DNA of 64,000 bases, taken from the NCBI GenBank assembly GCA_014529385.2, contig CM043942.1, forward strand, positions 25,544,469 to 25,608,468, written 5' to 3'. Positions 1 to 10,739 of this stretch are shown here, piece after piece (position 1 is the stretch's first letter; each line of letters begins with the position of its first letter). The notes beneath the pieces are model-generated. The model did not search any database and had not been told where the DNA came from. It saw only the letters and a list, made by a program, of their open reading frames with translations. This DNA comes from Adiantum capillus-veneris. Taxonomy: Eukaryota > Streptophyta > Polypodiopsida > Polypodiales > Pteridaceae. Position numbers and translations under genes: made by a program.

Positions 1-255
1 AAGATGGAAAAACTCCAAGCGCCAAGTGAGTTTATGCTTGCGGTTTCTCGAATCTATGAGAAGGTGATTTATCAATTGCACATGGGAAGAGAAATTTCAG
101 AAATTTTCGTAAGCACTACTGGGGTTAAACAAGGATGTCTATTGTCACCAACTCTCTTTGGTCTATGCATCGATCAATTGGAACAAATGCTACTTGAATT
201 TATTCAAGAAGAAGGCATTGAAGAGGTCACTAATTGCAATGGGGTAATCATGCTT
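1..255 (+). pseudogene. LINE reverse transcriptase fragment
   Basis: This is a piece of the reverse transcriptase of an L1-like LINE, reading on the plus strand from the window edge. It carries the motif B region (GVKQGC.LSPTLFGLCIDQL), which positions template and primer in the enzyme's active site. It is closely similar to codons of the fuller minus-strand copy around 2,020-2,260, so it belongs to the same family. Homology stops just before the catalytic YADD would appear, and the sequence changes abruptly to an endonuclease fragment in the opposite orientation. It cannot encode a working enzyme. The left part lies outside the window. Confidence 0.85.
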
Positions 256-517
256 TTCTTGTCCTCTTCGTTGCTTGAGATTCTTTGACCACATCAATGA
301 ATGTACATTGTAATCCTCCAAGCCGTTAATCCTTTGTGTATCATGCTCCCAAGTTTCAACAAGAAGTACAACATCGTCTTTGCTTGTTAGTTCATCAATG
401 CCAACCCCCGCATTCCATGGGTATACATTACAATTCCAAAAGCATATTTTCAATTGTCACTCGGTCTCATAGATCACGCATCCCTATTTGCTCGAGGGAC
501 TTGCCTCCTCCTTGGGC

Positions 518-520
<3 letters not shown>
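256..520 (-). pseudogene. LINE endonuclease N-terminal fragment
   Basis: Minus-strand remnant of the start of LINE ORF2: an apurinic/apyrimidinic-type endonuclease domain with the early block KICFWNCN..PWNAG and the VVLLVETWEHD block that holds the catalytic Glu. It is nearly identical to 3,921-4,185 in the larger LINE. It keeps a GGA glycine codon (KQRRGQ) where the larger copy has TGA. An in-frame TGA lies just upstream of the KICFWNCN block, so this copy is also broken. Similarity to the larger copy ends exactly where a GA microsatellite begins, and on the other side it abuts an oppositely oriented RT fragment. Confidence 0.85.
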
Positions 521-574
<54 letters not shown>

Positions 575-632
575 AAAGTGAGTAGAGATAGAGACAAAGA
601 GAGAAGAGAGAGAGAGACACAGAGAGATAGAG

Positions 633-663
<31 letters not shown>

Positions 664-715
664 TGAAAAAGTGAGTAGAGATAGAGACAAAGAGAGATAG
701 ATAGATAGATAGATT
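521..715. repeat. GA-rich microsatellite with GATA tail
   Basis: Mostly (GA)n with interruptions (GTGAAAAAGTGAGTAGAGAT occurs twice, about 100 bp apart), ending in four GATA units near 697-714. It separates the LINE scrap from the 3' end of the larger LINE. The six-frame translations are low-complexity RE/SL repeats and are not genes. Confidence 0.95.
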
Positions 716-745
716 TTATTATCGTCCTCGGAGGTCAAATATGAC

Positions 746-3700
746 CTATGGGACCAAAGTTACATGTGATGTAGTATGTGTATGGCTGATGAGTGACTCT
801 CGATGCTCCAAAATTGTAGGGATGAGAGTCGCAATGGAGAGCCCACACTTTGGCTGGGAGAGGAAAGTGTGTAGGTCTAAGTTATGGCTGAAAATGTGAG
901 AGAAGCAAGTTCGGATGTGATCAAAAGCTGAGCACTCTAGTAGTGTGTGGTACTCAGACTCTCGAACTTGCAGTGAGCATAATGTGCACAATTGATTTGA
1001 CTCTTCTCCATTGCCCCAACGCCCTATCTCGCATCAAAGGAAATGGGAGCTAAGCCGAATTGCTGCGATAGTGCATATCGCGGACAAGGGAATAGGCTCA
1101 AGCATGTAAGTGTGAGTACGGTTTCCTCTCTCAGCGAAGAACATGGTTTTGTAGTTGGGGGCAATATAGGTGGTGTAATGTATGAAGCGTGACCCACCGG
1201 ATTTCTCCCAAGCCGTAATACATTGGCGTTGTAGAAAAGCTTCATTCACTTGAGAGTCAATTGAAGCATCATGTAGCAAGTGTAATGCATCCCATCTCCC
1301 AAACCACTTCTTTATGTCTTGCATCCATCCCGTGCTAAAGATCTTGCTTTTATGCGTCTTTTGAACTTTTTTGCTTGCTTCCCATGCAATTGTAGGAAGT
1401 CGATGTGAGGGGTTTTGACGCATCTTTATCATGTACTCCACAACCCTTTCCATGCCCATAACCTCAATTGAAAGAGATCCCGACTCAAGAAGTAGGAGCA
1501 TATATGGTGTTTGTGTCTTAACTTGGAGAAAGTTTGTAAGAAAACGCTTTTGGACATTCTCAAACTCTTTCCAAGTAGACTTTGAGATGCTCCCGCCCCA
1601 CAATTCAACTCCATAAAGAAGAACCGGTGTCACCAATGCATCAAAAAGATACTTCTTGAGAACCCAACACTTGATGTTTCCCCCATTACACATGTTCTCG
1701 AATGCATAATATGCTCTCTTTCCCGCTTCCAAACGACGCATAGCACATTCATGCCACTTGTGATTGGATGGAACCTCAAGGCCAAGGTACTTAAAGCTCT
1801 CAACAACTTTAAGTGTCTCGTTGTTGTACACAATGCATGGCTTCTCCTTATGGTTGGTTTTCACAAGCATAACCTTTGTTTTGGATTCATTTACAATCAG
1901 CCCACTATGCAAGCAAAAGTTCTCAAGGACAACCATAAGCTTTTGTGCATCTTCTAAAGTGTGTGCTAGAAGCACTACATCATCCGCATACAACAAAAGC
2001 ATGATTATCGCATTGTAAATAGTGACCTCTTCAATGCCTTCTTCTTGCATAAAGTCAAGTACCATTTGTTCCAATTGATCGATGCATAGACCAAAGAGAG
2101 TTGGTGACAATGGACATCCTTGTTTAACCCCAATAGTGCTTACAAAAATTTCTGAAATTTCTCTTCCCATGCGCAATTGACAAATCACCTTCTCATAGAT
2201 TCGAGAAACCGCAAGCAATATAAACTCACTCGTCACTTGGAGTTCTTCCATCCTTCTCCACAAATTGTTACGTGGAATCATATCAAAGGCTTTCTTAAAG
2301 TCCACGAAACAACAATACAATCGCTTGCCTTTCAACCGACTTTTCTCCATGAGAACACGAAGAGTGACAAAATGATCAATGGTGCTATGGCATCGACGAA
2401 AACCCGCTTGTCCCTTTGTACGCTTGTCATTCTCTTCAGCCCAATCACTCAATTTCATCTCCATTATGCACCCAAACAACTTTGCCACAAAAGACCCAAT
2501 CATTATAGTCCGGTAGTTGCTTACATTCTTTACATTCCCTCCTTTATGCAAAGGCTTAACCCAATTAGTACTCCAATCATAAGGCATACCATGTTGAAGT
2601 GCAAGGTTGAACATATCACACATCCACTCATGGGTAAAATCTCCTATCCATTTGATCATCTCCGGCTTGATACCTTGAAGATCTCCCGCTTTGCGAGTGG
2701 CCAACTTTTCAAGCCCACCGCATACATCTTCAATAGTAAAAAAAGACGGCATACATGGGAGTGAACCATAAAATGGCATTTTTTCATTATTTGCTTGCTC
2801 ATATAATTGCCTACAATGTGTGTACATATCCACTAGACTCAACTTACCGAAATTCTCAACCCGCTTGCCTCTCAAGTTTCTCCAAAATCTTCCACATGCA
2901 TGTGCCTTTTCTTGGACTTGAAATTCTTGTTGCTTTACTTTCCATCTTCTTCTCTTCTTTTGAATCAATGCCTTTGTATGTATGCAAATGACTTTGATAG
3001 TTGTCTTTGTCCATAGATGCATCAAGCTTTATCAAGGACTTTCGAGCATCTTGACATTCTTTATCAAACCACCTTTTGCGTGATCTATCTTTGTTGATAC
3101 CATGGAGATGCTTTATGGCAAAGCATTCTTCCGCACAAGAACAAATAGTTTTCTTGAAAGCTTCCCATTTAGTTTCCAATGGTGCATAACATTGAAGCTT
3201 TGTCATCCATAATTTTTGCTCAACCATTTCAATGTACATTGGTGCCCGTTTGAAATCCATACATAGTGATAACTTCTCTTTACTTTGGATGAGATTATCA
3301 TGCTTAGTTGCTTCTCCACATGAAAGGTCAATACATAAGGTGCGATGGTCGGATTCCGGGGTCCATTGACCAAACATAAAACTCTTTATGCGATACATGA
3401 TGGCTTCAGAGAGTAGCATATAGTCAATCACACTATCCCCATTATGTCTCCTACATGTAAATCCATTGGTTCCACTCCACAAAGATACACCATTGGCAAT
3501 GAGCATACCCATGCTATTACACATGTGTAAAAGTAACTTTCCATAGTGATCCGGCTCTTTCTCATCCATTGAAGTACGATCATACAAGTAAACTTCCTCC
3601 AACTCCCTTGAAATGTATGGCATATCAAATTGTTGAGTATCATGTTGCAATGTTTTTGTGCGAGCATTTATATCCCCAAATACAATAACATCACCTTCAC

Positions 3701-4142
3701 CTTTGAAATAAGCAATGTCCTCTTCCAAATCATAAAATGGTTGATCTCTATCCATGCAAGCATAAAAGGGAGAATCATGATGAGGAATGTAGCAACCGGC
3801 TACAAAAATGGGTGCTCTTTTTGGTGTCATAATTTTCAGCCATACATAACGTTTGTACTTATCATCTTTCACAATTGATACAAAATATTCCAATCCTTTC
3901 TTAACCATACATGCTAACCCTCCTTGTCATCTTCGTTGCTTGAGATTCTTTGACCACATCAATGAATGTACATTGTAATCCTCCAAGCCGTTAATCCTTT
4001 GTGTGTCATGCTCCCAAGTTTCAACAAGAAGTACAACATCGGCTTTGCTTGTTAGTTCATCAATGCCAACCCCCGCATTCCATGGGTATCCATTACAATT
4101 CCAAAAGCATATTTTCAATTGTAACTCGGTCTCATAGGTCAC
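746..4142 (-). pseudogene. LINE ORF2: endonuclease-reverse transcriptase
   Basis: Encodes the nicking endonuclease and reverse transcriptase of the LINE. Endonuclease signs, in order, are NGYPWNAG, VVLLVETWEHD, FGDINAR and PESDHRTLCID, close to the N-terminus. The RT follows with FVDFKKAFD (motif A), GVKQGCPLSPTLFG (motif B) and an intact catalytic YADD (motif C), then a cysteine-rich zinc motif (LCTLCSLQVRESEYHTLLEC) near the end. There are three breaks: an in-frame TGA at 3,924-3,926, where the sister fragment has GGA; a one-base frameshift near 2,971 between HTYK and ALIQKKRRRW; and an in-frame TGA at 1,032-1,034, probably from CGA. The start is uncertain, as the only nearby candidate is a GTG at 4,142, seven bases after ORF1 ends, so reinitiation after ORF1 would fit. 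Confidence 0.88.
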
Positions 4143-4148
4143 GCATCC

Positions 4149-5099
4149 CTATTTGCTTGAGAGACTTGCCTCCTCCTTGGGCACATTTTCTTCATCAGAG
4201 ATCTCCTTGTTTTTATTATTCTTTTCCTCATATGCCTTGCGACGCATATTTTGTTGCTTAATAGTGCGATCTTCACATACAAAACATTTTGTATCCCTCA
4301 AATAGATCCAACTATTATCAAGGATAATATTTTGCTTGGTCTCATCCGGCATGGTGCATACAATTGGCCGTTCTCCCGAGCGAGGAGCTCCTTGCTTCCC
4401 CACTCTATGTGCTCCATAGACCATAACTCCGGACATGCCAAAGTGGGTTTTGAAGAAATATTCAATAACAATGGCAAGAGAAGGAGGTGTCTCTAACTTC
4501 TCTTTGGGAATTCCACGAATAACAATGTTCTTGGAACGTCGCTCCCGTTCCTTCAACTCCTCCACATCCACATTCTCAACATTCTTTGTTTGAACCATAG
4601 CTTGCATGAGTGAGGAATAAGAAACCACATTGCTACCACATACATCAGCCCAAGACTTGTTTGTGCATACATTTTTCATGTCGCATACATCCCGGCTCAT
4701 AGTGTCAAATTTCTCCTCTTTCAATACATGGTCATGCTCTACTTTGCTCATCCGCTCCTTCAAAGCATTCAAGTCCACAAGAGAGCATTTACATTCCTTG
4801 ACTTCCTCTTCCAGGTGCATCAAACGTGTTGTTTGCATCTCAAGTGTCCTCTTGAGATTCTCATTCTCAACCACAAGTACCCTTAGTGTGCCATTCTCCA
4901 TTGTAAGTGCTCGTAAGTCTTCGCCTTGTTTGTTTACGGTCTCTTGCAATGATACCAAGTACGCCATGATCATGGTTTCTGATGTCGTTGGTTGGGTGGT
5001 TGTGTTGCTATCTCCACACTTAGGAGATTTTGGATCATTTTCCACAATGGTTGTAGACCTTGTTGAAGAAGAAGAACCCTTTCAAGTACCGGAAGACAT
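4149..5099 (-). pseudogene. LINE ORF1, coiled-coil RNA-binding protein
   Basis: The first ORF of the LINE, whose product would coat the element RNA and chaperone it. The first part is acidic and heptad-like (LRVLVVENENLKRTLEMQTT onward), typical of a coiled coil. It is followed by an L1 ORF1-type RNA-binding block: ERRSKNIVIRGIPKE, then a YGAHRVGK motif and RPIVCTMPDET. It ends about 7 bases before ORF2. A plausible true start is the ATG at 5,097-5,099 (MSSGT), but a TGA at 5,082-5,084 interrupts it. Otherwise the frame is open for 298 codons. Identification rests on position and these motifs. Alternative: any non-LTR gag-like ORF1. Confidence 0.75.
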
Positions 5100-5340
5100 T
5101 GTATGTAAAATAGGAGATGACAATCAATTTTGTTGAACCTGTTCACTTCGAAAATGCTGCTACAGAAATGCCTTCCATAACTCTGAAAATTTCTGTCTTT
5201 ACATCAATGAGTAAAGGACTTTGTGCTTTTCGATTGAGGCTATAGATCACCCAAATCGGAGTTCGGATGAAGAAGTTATGATCAAAAGAGTGGACTGCTG
5301 TCTACTAGGTCAAAAAACGACTGCGTTTTTTTTTTGTTTT

Positions 5341-5344
<4 letters not shown>

Positions 5345-5408
<64 letters not shown>

Positions 5409-5585
5409 ATATATAAAGAGAGGGAAATATAGAGGGAGAGATAGAGTGAAAGAGGGAGAAAGAGGAGTAGAGATTTAGAGATGTAGGAGAGAGAGAGAGA
5501 GAGAGGGAGAGAGGGAGGGAGGGAGATAGAGAAATAGAGGGAAAGGGAAAGAGGGAGAGAGTAGATAGAGAGAGGGGGGGTAGAG

Positions 5586-5635
<50 letters not shown>

Positions 5636-5810
5636 TGGGTGGGGGAAGAGAGACTAGATAGAGAGAGAAAGAGAGAGAGATAGAGAAGGAGAGGGAGAGA
5701 TAGAGGAAAATAGAGAGAGATAGAGATAGGGAGAGGGAGAGAAAGAGAGATATAGGGAAAGAGAGGGAGTGAGAAATATAAGAAAAGAAATAAAGAAGGA
5801 GAGATACATG

Positions 5811-5851
<41 letters not shown>

Positions 5852-6020
5852 GAAAAGGGGGAGGGAGGAAGAGGAGATAGAAAGAGAGGGGGGGGGGGGG
5901 GTGTGAAGAGACAAAGAGGAAGAGAGATAGAGGGGAAGAGAGAAAGAGATATAGAGAAAGAGGGAGAAAGATACAGGGAGAGATAGATAGGAATGAGGGA
6001 GAGCAAAACCCTAAAGAGAA
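5345..6020. repeat. Long purine-rich GA tract, about 680 bp
   Basis: Almost pure purine on the plus strand: a (GA)n core at 5,345-5,405 followed by imperfect GAGA, GGAGA and GATA variants and two G-runs (about 5,628-5,636 and 5,889-5,900). It abuts the 5' end of the LINE after a T-rich stretch at 5,326-5,341. Such polypurine mirror tracts can form triplex DNA in vitro. The long frames through it are low complexity only. Confidence 0.95.
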
Positions 6021-6039
6021 AGAGAGAGATAGAGCTGTG

Positions 6040-6713
6040 TAGCTATATATATATGTGTGTGTGTGTGCGTGTAGCTATGTTTATATACATATTGTGTCTG
6101 TGTATATATACATGTACATAGGCACTAAGCAAGGGATCATAGCATCCGATGGTTGAGTGCTTTCTCTTGGGTATAGTCCCTTTTTAATCATTGCATTGTG
6201 GTTTTTGATCACCTCACATATGGATTACCGCAACGTACCCTTGGTTTTACCACGGTTGAGATTGTGATGATATCTAAAGAGATTCCATTAGACTATTGTC
6301 ACTACTAGCCCCTACTTAGGTTTAATAGTATATATGTGTGTAGATATTCTAATACTTATCTACCTTTAATGTAGATGTTGGATGAGAGATCACCTACTAG
6401 AGAGAAACCTAGTCATTCTTCGTTTGGTTAGTTCACATCCCAAATGCCCCCCCTCTCCAGGATGGATGTCTCCTCTAGTGGACTTGAGTCTTGAGTCGAT
6501 AAGTCCAAGCAATGGATCTAAGTGTATCTGTCATTAGTTTTTTTGGGAGAATGAGTGTACATTTATTTTGGTTATTAGCATACAAGGCCCTCTTACGGTG
6601 GTGCCATCTACCACCGAGGTTCCTCCACCAGTGGTAGATCCAAACCTCCAGTGCGCACTCTCTTTGTGAGATGAGTACCTCCATTCAATGTAGAGATTCG
6701 TTGGCCTCTACAA
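6040..6713 (+). other. Possible end of an LTR, unassigned
   Basis: After a TA/TG dinucleotide patch (6,040-6,110) comes about 600 bp with no convincing coding frame. It ends in CTCTACA directly before a primer-binding-site-like sequence, so it may be the tail of an LTR oriented plus. No partner LTR was found, so this is only a suggestion. Confidence 0.3.
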
Positions 6714-6728
6714 TTGGTATTAGCTTGC
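6714..6728 (+). promoter_or_regulatory. Primer-binding-site-like sequence (initiator tRNA-Met type)
   Basis: ATTGGTATTAGCTTGC resembles the retrotransposon primer binding site complementary to initiator Met-tRNA (usual core TGGTATCAGAGC). It differs by one base from the PBS of the copia element at 48,622-48,637 (ATTGGTATTAGGTTGC). It is preceded by CA, as an LTR end should be. About 400 bp of unrecognised sequence follows before LTR copy A starts. Confidence 0.45.
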
Positions 6729-7137
6729 ACCCTAAGGTCTTTCTCAGTAGACCACGCTATGGGAAAGCAAGGGGAGGGACTCCCTATGTCGGGAGCCTCG
6801 CACTGATGGAACCTCCTTCTACAGTCTCTTCTTACCAACCTACTCTCCTTTCCTCACTGGGCCCCATGCCATTACATTTGACTCTTGCTTCACCCAAGCA
6901 TTGTCGACAGTCCACAGGTGGTCAATGAGCTTCTTCTGGTAGCATGCACCGACATTCTTCTCAGGGCAATGAGCATCATGCAAGGCAGAGTGGTGGGAGA
7001 TCCTATGAATTTGCTTGTTTTGGTAGTGGAGAGGAGTCCCCTATTTCAAAGCATGCCACTCCAAATATAGAGGATGAAGACACTGATGCACCCATGTGAG
7101 ACACGCATAGGTGCTACTACAATGTAAACTATGGCAG
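6729..7137. other. Unidentified stretch, possible retroelement leader
   Basis: No supported gene. Short plus-strand frames (about 60-85 codons) match nothing I recognise. By position it could be the untranslated leader or a degraded gag start downstream of the PBS-like site. Confidence 0.3.
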
Positions 7138-7269
7138 TGAGGTCCTCGGGGTGGGCAATAAGAGAGGAAACCTCTAAAAACTACTCAAGGCTCCCGTGCT
7201 ACTCAATTGGGGCTAGAGATACCACAAACAAGCAAAACAACAACAAACCCATAGCCAACAACAAGTGAA

Positions 7270-7304
7270 GGGGCACCACCTAGTTATGGAGCGAACTAGG
7301 ACGC
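7270..7304 (-). promoter_or_regulatory. Conserved U5 hairpin of LTR copy A
   Basis: Minus strand: GTCCTAGTT, an 8-nt loop, then AACTAGGTGGTGCCCC. CCTAGTT pairs with AACTAGG. The same hairpin and its TGGTGCCCC extension recur in LTR copy B and in the LTR at 60.6 kb. Confidence 0.6.
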
Positions 7305-7392
7305 CAAATAGGAGAATCCCTGAGCAATACAAGCAAGAAGGAAGGGTGTACTATCACTATATCAATGCTACAAATACACACACCAAACATAC

Positions 7393-7423
<31 letters not shown>

Positions 7424-8895
7424 TAGTTTTGTGCAAGGATTTAGCTTCAATTTGAATGATTGATATGGGTGTATAAACATCTTGGAGGAGAGTCAAAAGA
7501 CATAATTAAGTTTGGTGACGTTGCAATTTACACATTATCTAAGGGTTATAGGAACCCTCTCACCATACAACCCTCTTATAATGTTTTCTCAAGCAACAAA
7601 ACAAACACAAAAGCTCTTGAGTCACATACAAGCAAATACTACAAAAAAATCTCAAAATGAGAACGTGTCACCTTAAACCAAACAAGATGAGGTTACCAAG
7701 CGTGAACTGGAGAGACTCGAGAGTTTTGAACCATGATTGCACCCAAATTATTGATTCAATTGATGTGCAAGAGTAGGTACAACTTTGATTGGAAGCTATA
7801 GTTCACTCACTCTCCTCTCCCTACGACTAAGATAGAGAATGGTATGCTCAACGTAGTGAGCAATAGTGTAGAGATCATAGCATTTACAAAGGGAAAAGGG
7901 ATCTATTTATAGGTGAGGAGAGCCCTTATCAGAATTATTTCCTTATCAACATTTACATAGAAAACCATGTTTATGATTTGTTCTTATGAGAGTGGGACTC
8001 TCTTGTCTCTTGAGTCACTTGATGTGGGATCAAGAGGAGAGAATTATTGAGGTGAAATAGAGAAGATTCTAGAGAGGTGAGTGATTTTTGTGTGAGGTTG
8101 ATTACTCTAGTAGACAATAGAGGGTGCAATTTACAAGAAGGGTTAGTCATTAGTGTTAGTAGTTTGTAGTTAGTAGGATGGGGTAGAATTACATGGTATA
8201 TGCACTCAAGGTGCATTATATGATTTATACAATGATAAAAAGTAAGAGAAGGATTAGAATATACACAATTTGATGGAAACCACAAGATGGAAAGGGAATT
8301 GTCCACCTATCTCCTCCAGTGAATGAAGCGATTGTAGAACTCTATCGGTGTAGTTCTTGTGACCATGGAAAAGTGGAATTTTTCATGATCAAACTCCTCC
8401 TTTGGTAGTGCTTGAGCTTGGTTATTTGCTGAATTTTTCTCTTTTTGTGAAAGGATGAAGAGATTATGATAGTATGAGTTTGATTCTAGAGAGAGAAATT
8501 GAGCTATATGTGTGTAGAGATGATAATTTTTGAGCTATGGAGTAAAGAAGAGATGGGAATGGTGAAGAAGTTGAAAGAAGCCATGAAAGCTGCAGGTTTG
8601 AGTGAGAGATGGAGAGGAATGAGTGTGTGTATGTGTGTGTGTGTGTGTGTAGAAGTGTGAAGAGAAGCGAGAGAAGACTAGGGGTGACTTGTGAGAAGTG
8701 GGTAGATTGGGGTCCACTATAAAATTCATATCTCACCGATGGTAGCTTCAAAAATTATGAAAGTATTTGAGGTGATTATTCAACTTGTGGGTTATATTTT
8801 TTTTGTTGGCCATTTTTCAAATTTAGAGCGAAAATAGGCACCAAAAATCTCAACAAAAAGCCTGTTTTTAATGCTTGCAAAAATCTTTTAGTGGC

Positions 8896-8989
8896 CCCCT
8901 CCTTTGTTGAATTTTCACAATGCATCCTAGAGTGAGCCCCTCCTTTGTTGAATTTTCACAATGCATCCTAGAGTGAGCCCCTCCTTTGT
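8896..8989. repeat. 41-bp tandem repeat
   Basis: CCCCTCCTTTGTTGAATTTT and the following bases to AGAGTGAG occur twice in a row with a third partial unit. Copy B of the LTR has only one diverged version of this block, so the duplication arose in copy A. Confidence 0.85.
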
Positions 8990-9714
8990 CACATCATGAT
9001 ACAAAGAATCCAAAGTTATCTTTATACATGCATGGAGGAGGGTTATTGGTGAATTAAAAAATGTATACACGTTGGGACTAGTGTATGGACTATTCATGGA
9101 TTTTAGCTCAATGAGCACATGGTGTTAGAATAATGAGTACATAATGACAAAATACGGAAGAACTATGGATATGAAAAAAGATATTGGAATCATATGATAT
9201 GGTCCCTCTTTTGTATTATTTTGGGTGAAAGAGGAAAAGGTATGCAAGTAAATGAAAATAATATAATAAACTTGACTGAGGGAGTAGAAATTGATTTTTT
9301 GTTTTCACAAGGGTGAGGATGAAAATGTGGGGGTGATTTGTATAAAAGAAAAATATGAGGTTGGAGTATCTACACATTGGCAAAAAAATATACTTATGTT
9401 GCAAGAGGATGAAAGAAGACGTACATATGTTTAATAAAACACACACCTAGGTATAAATATTTAAATAAATTACCAAAATAATTATAAAAATTTTCTTTAT
9501 TTAGGCCATATATATATTAAAATACTTACATACAGAAAAGGTCATAATATACTTTTATTTTTTATTTTATTTATTTTTTTGGCTTAATTAGCCTAGTGAC
9601 TAGTTAATTGAGGGTTTTTAATGAGATATGAGGAAAGTCCCCTAACTCACACATGCCTGTGTATAGTGAAAGGGTGAGGATAACCACAGTGTTTGAGTGA
9701 TTTGATAGGGTGAG

Positions 9715-9949
9715 TTTAAGCAAGGTGGGCTTTTGTATAGCACAAGGCAGGGCGTTTCGATGCCATCTTTAGATTCGTATACACTCAATATATAAGAATT
9801 GTTTTGTAGAATTGAGAGACCAATAGCTCGATCATGCACTCTACAGCGAGGACATGTTGAATGCTCGATTTCCAAATGCCCTCCATGAGCATTTTTCAGC
9901 ACAGTGGTTGGAGGGCTATATTAAAAGAAAGAAAAAGCAATCAAGTGTA
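9715..9949. other. No gene recognised
   Basis: Sequence between LTR copy A and the next coding remnant. A minus-strand frame of 86 codons is open here but resembles nothing known to me. Confidence 0.4.
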
Positions 9950-10512
9950 CAGGCATAGTGGCCAACCAGGTCGCAAATGCAGACAAGATCTATCGTGGTG
10001 AGACCATGGAAAAATCGGAGTGGAAGTGGGCAATGTAGGAAAAGGTCTCATCCTATAGTCAACAACACGATGCTCGAGCCAGACAGACTCCCACACATTA
10101 TGGTTCGAGAGGCAAAGCAACTTGGCAGGACAAATATGTAATTTTTAAAAAAATTGGAGCCTAAACTGGTTCAAAAAATATTTTAGTTTATAGATTTATT
10201 TTGTTATTGCTAACTTAGGAAATTATCACTCTGAGTCGCCTGACTAGAGAGATAGCCAAGTATCAAGAGCGGCACACAAATTTTGATACTTGGCAATGGC
10301 TGTTGGAGAACCATCACATCTGTCGTGAGCAATTCAACTCAGTAGTTTGATCTCTACATGCGGTAAGTGTGGAAAAATCATATATATATTTTTTTGTGTT
10401 ATTCATTTGTTTAATTTGGTTTTGATTAAGGTAGATTTAAGGTGATTAAACGCATGTACCTGTGGACGAGGAGGAGGAAAAAGACAAGGACGAGGACTTG
10501 GATAGATAGATA
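9950..10512 (+). pseudogene. Unidentified spliced gene remnant, plus strand
   Basis: Three blocks look like exons of one unknown gene. Block 1 (about 9,955-10,150) reads GIVANQVANADKIYRGE, then an in-frame TAG, then a frame ending ATWQDKYVIF. Block 2 runs from an acceptor (TAACTTAG) near 10,220 to a donor (GCG/GTAAGT) near 10,361 and reads REIAKYQERHTNFDTWQWLL and onward, with one stop near its end. Block 3 (about 10,460-10,512) encodes an acidic tail (VPVDEEEEKDKDEDLDR). The splice joins are guesses. The gene converges on the minus-strand gene that ends near 10,740. Function unknown. Confidence 0.35.
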
Positions 10513-10739
10513 CTTTTTTGTAGTCCTCTTTTACAAGTGCAAGTGGCACATAAAAAAACTCCATGATCACATGTATATGAAACTCAATTAAAATTTTGAT
10601 CTTATTTGTAATTTTCTTTAAATTATTTCTCTTTTTTCCTTTATATTATTGAGGTAAGCTGTATCTTGGAATTTGAAAGTTTATTGTTTGTTTTTTGATG
10701 TACACTTTTTCAAATCAAATTAATTTTTCATATGTTTTA

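Larger units (their letters stand above)
716..5340 (-). mobile_element. L1-like LINE retrotransposon, near full length, inactive
   Basis: A non-LTR retrotransposon read on the minus strand: 5' leader (about 5,100-5,340), ORF1 (4,149-5,099), ORF2 with endonuclease, reverse transcriptase and C-terminal zinc motif (about 746-4,142), then a short 3' end that runs into GATA/GA repeats rather than a poly(A) tail. The ORF1-EN-RT order is that of plant L1 elements, which copy by target-primed reverse transcription. The boundaries are approximate because both flanks are simple repeats and no target-site duplication could be recognised. Stops and a frameshift in both ORFs show it is dead as it stands. 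Confidence 0.85.
7138..9714 (-). repeat. LTR copy A of a Tat-like gypsy family (solo or truncated)
   Basis: This block aligns collinearly, with many indels, to the LTR at 13,710-16,402. Shared landmarks are the U5 hairpin with TGGTGCCCC (7,270-7,304), a TATA-like TATAAATAG (7,903-7,911, minus), a block around GATTGGGGTCCACTA (about 8,705), the AGAGTGAGCCC block, the ACACACCTAGGTA block (about 9,440) and the AGTCCC..ACTCAC block (about 9,635). Its outer 60 bp or so, present in copy B, is missing. No polypurine tract or coding region adjoins it, so it looks like a solo or broken LTR. It includes a CA repeat (7,389-7,424), a GT repeat (8,625-8,650) and a 41-bp tandem repeat at 8,896-8,989. Confidence 0.75.

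Noticed and set aside
1-520. Twin-priming 5' inversion of a single LINE insertion
   Set aside because: Twin priming gives inverted 5' part followed by forward 3' part; here the pieces are in the opposite arrangement in either reading direction.
488-738. Long frames in GA/CT tracts (RERERE or SLSLSL proteins), also at 5,221-6,006, 13,631-14,098 and 56,037-57,045
   Set aside because: Dinucleotide repeats are open in several frames by nature; no unique sequence or motif supports a protein.
1751-2991. Plus-strand frames opposite the LINE RT (for example 2,177-2,764)
   Set aside because: Antisense shadows of a recognised reverse transcriptase.
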